Shown in pieces: positions 32,071-33,162 of a DNA stretch of 33,162 nucleotides; the first letter of the stretch is position 1; each line of letters starts with the position of its first letter. The stretch lies in NCBI GenBank assembly GCA_937915475.1, contig CALGIR010000027.1, forward strand, positions 1 to 33,162, read 5' to 3'. The notes beneath the pieces are model-generated. The model had not been told where the DNA came from and did no database searches. It was given only the letters and a program-made list of their open reading frames with translations. A program made the position numbers and the translations under genes. Source of the DNA: an uncultured Bacteroidales bacterium (lineage in GTDB: Bacteria; Bacteroidota; Bacteroidia; Bacteroidales; Tenuifilaceae).

Positions 32071-33051
32071 TTAGTTGTTTTGATTGTTATTTTCTTCTTC
32101 ATTCTTTTTCGCCAGTTTATCGAATGCGTGCACAATATACTTCACCAATCGATGCCTGATAATATCACGCGAATCAAAGTAAACAATTGATAATCCAGGG
32201 ACTTCCTTTAACAGTTTTAAGGTTGGAACAAGACCAGAATCCTTTTCCCTAGGCAAGTCAATCTGAGTTATATCGCCCGTTACAATGAATTTTGCATTAT
32301 TGCCCATACGGGTAAGGAACATCTTCAGCTGATTGATGCTTGTATTCTGAGCCTCATCGAGGATTACGAAAGCATTGTCGAGGGTTCGTCCGCGCATATA
32401 GGCTAATGGAGCAATCTGCACAGTTCCATCCTCCATGTAATCGTTTAGCTTTCGAGCAGGAATCATATCGTTTAGCGCATCATACAATGGCTGTAGGTAG
32501 GGATCTAGTTTCTCCTTTAAATCGCCTGGCAAAAAGCCCAAACGCTCGCCTGCTTCAACCGCAGGCCTAGTAAGAACTATTCTTTGTACTTCCTTATTCT
32601 TGAGCGCCCTAACGGCTAACGCAATTGCGGTATAGGTTTTACCTGAACCAGCAGGACCAATAGCAAAAAGTAAATCGTTGTCGCGATACATGTCAACCAA
32701 TAATTTTTGGTTGATGGTACGGGCTTTAATTATCCGCCCGTGGTTTCCGTAAACCAAGGTGTCGCCAAAATCTTCAACAGTTTGAGATAGGGTTTCGTCC
32801 GTTTCGTTTAAGAAATCCTTTACATTATCCTCGGTAAGGCGATTATACTTCCTGAAAAAGTCAATCATCTTGCCAATCATTTCCTCTAAAACCAGCATCT
32901 CTTTCTCCTCCCCAAGTACTTTAATCTCATCGCCTCTAGCAATGAGCTTCAGCTTTGGGAAATGCTCAGCTATCAGATTAAAATTTGCATTGTTAACGCC
33001 AAAAAGTGTAAGGGGATCAATGCCCTCAATTAAGATTAGTCTTTCGTTCAT
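32071..33051 (-). CDS. phoH: PhoH-like ATPase
   Basis: PhoH-family proteins are P-loop ATPases related to superfamily 1 helicase cores and thought to act on RNA. The 326-residue protein has an N-terminal KH-like part (about 25-65), a linker, then the ATPase domain with Walker A GPAGSGKT at 132-139, RPAVEAGERLGFLPGD at 162-177, Walker B VILDEAQN at 229-236, and TGDITQIDLP further on. The C-terminus ends in an Asn-rich tail. PhoH genes often sit near ybeY in bacteria; here the neighbour is purC, 5 bp downstream. No promoter was recognised in the 111 bp to the window edge. Confidence 0.95.
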   Translation of the reverse strand: MNERLILIEGIDPLTLFGVNNANFNLIAEHFPKLKLIARGDEIKVLGEEKEMLVLEEMIGKMIDFFRKYNRLTEDNVKDFLNETDETLSQTVEDFGDTLVYGNHGRIIKARTINQKLLVDMYRDNDLLFAIGPAGSGKTYTAIALAVRALKNKEVQRIVLTRPAVEAGERLGFLPGDLKEKLDPYLQPLYDALNDMIPARKLNDYMEDGTVQIAPLAYMRGRTLDNAFVILDEAQNTSINQLKMFLTRMGNNAKFIVTGDITQIDLPREKDSGLVPTLKLLKEVPGLSIVYFDSRDIIRHRLVKYIVHAFDKLAKKNEEENNNQNN

Positions 33052-33131
33052 TCAAAAAATTAAGATGTGAATATTTTGTACTTATGTATCAATGTCGTTT
33101 AGTTAACAGGATGTTTTACCTATTATTCAAT

Positions 33132-33162
33132 TGTACCCGCCCCCTTCGACTTCGCTCAGGGT
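33132..33162. repeat. GC-rich interspersed repeat, cut by the window end
   Basis: The final bases are strongly GC-rich compared with their surroundings (CCCGCCCCCTTCGACTTCG followed by CTCAGGGT). The unit TTCGACTTCGCTCAGGG is, from memory, a common dispersed intergenic repeat in bacterial genomes including Bacteroidota. The end of the unit lies beyond the window, so its length and fold cannot be given. Confidence 0.5.

Noticed and set aside
1..33162. CRISPR array, prophage, toxin-antitoxin or defence genes
   Set aside because: No regularly spaced repeats and no such protein families were found among the genes.

Overview
The window looks like chromosomal core DNA from a member of the Bacteroidota, most likely a Bacteroidales/Marinilabiliales-type organism. 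The base composition is AT-rich. Several promoters match the Bacteroidota pattern (TTTG, about 19 nt, TAnnTTTG), the clearest in front of the HU and rpsF genes. Typical Bacteroidota families are present (DUF4293, DUF6132, LytTR response regulator, Bacteroidota-style LptD, pyrB-pyrI pair), and Shine-Dalgarno sequences are mostly absent.

Layout. 1-1441: tRNA-Ser(UGA) on the minus strand, then HU with a textbook promoter and terminator, then a TrmH-type tRNA methyltransferase. 1519-3423: a LytTR response regulator followed 12 bp later by a class III aminotransferase, preceded by two tandem palindromes that overlap the promoter. 3398-4583: a small DUF6132 membrane protein and an exported protein of unknown function. 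4585-8047 (minus): a tight four-gene envelope operon surE - small membrane protein - lpxB - spoIID-like. 8373-11114 (minus): pepD followed by an outer-membrane barrel protein. 11501-12331: cysQ. 12406-13836 (minus): dnaA, with an AT-rich upstream spacer carrying DnaA-box-like repeats that is a weak oriC candidate. 14181-19509: an envelope block of amidase and MCE/MlaD genes (minus) divergent from lptD-ridA (plus). 19586-20676 (minus): the ribosomal operon rpsF-rpsR-rplI. 21014-22780 (minus): nucleoside phosphorylase and a SirB1-type transglutaminase-like protein, divergent from an SPFH/prohibitin gene and a DUF4293 gene. 24311-26096: a complete IS1182-family insertion sequence whose two ends are matching hairpins. 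26112-29527 (minus): a small membrane protein, an EamA transporter, an IMPACT/YigZ protein and pyrB-pyrI. 29930-30949: branched-chain aminotransferase ilvE. 31106-33051 (minus): phoH-purC. The last ~25 bases are a GC-rich repeat that runs off the window.

The genes are mostly housekeeping: envelope biogenesis (LpxB, LptD, MCE, amidase, SpoIID, porin), translation (tRNA, TrmH, S6/S18/L9, RidA), nucleotide metabolism (PyrB/PyrI, PurC, SurE, phosphorylase, CysQ) and replication/nucleoid (DnaA, HU). I found no CRISPR array, prophage, toxin-antitoxin, defence island or biosynthetic cluster, and nothing that I would call a new multi-gene system. The most interesting signals are non-coding: tandem palindromes before the LytTR gene, nested inverted repeats before cysQ, hairpin ends of the IS that act as ready-made terminators for both convergent neighbours, the dnaA upstream region, and the terminal GC-rich repeat.
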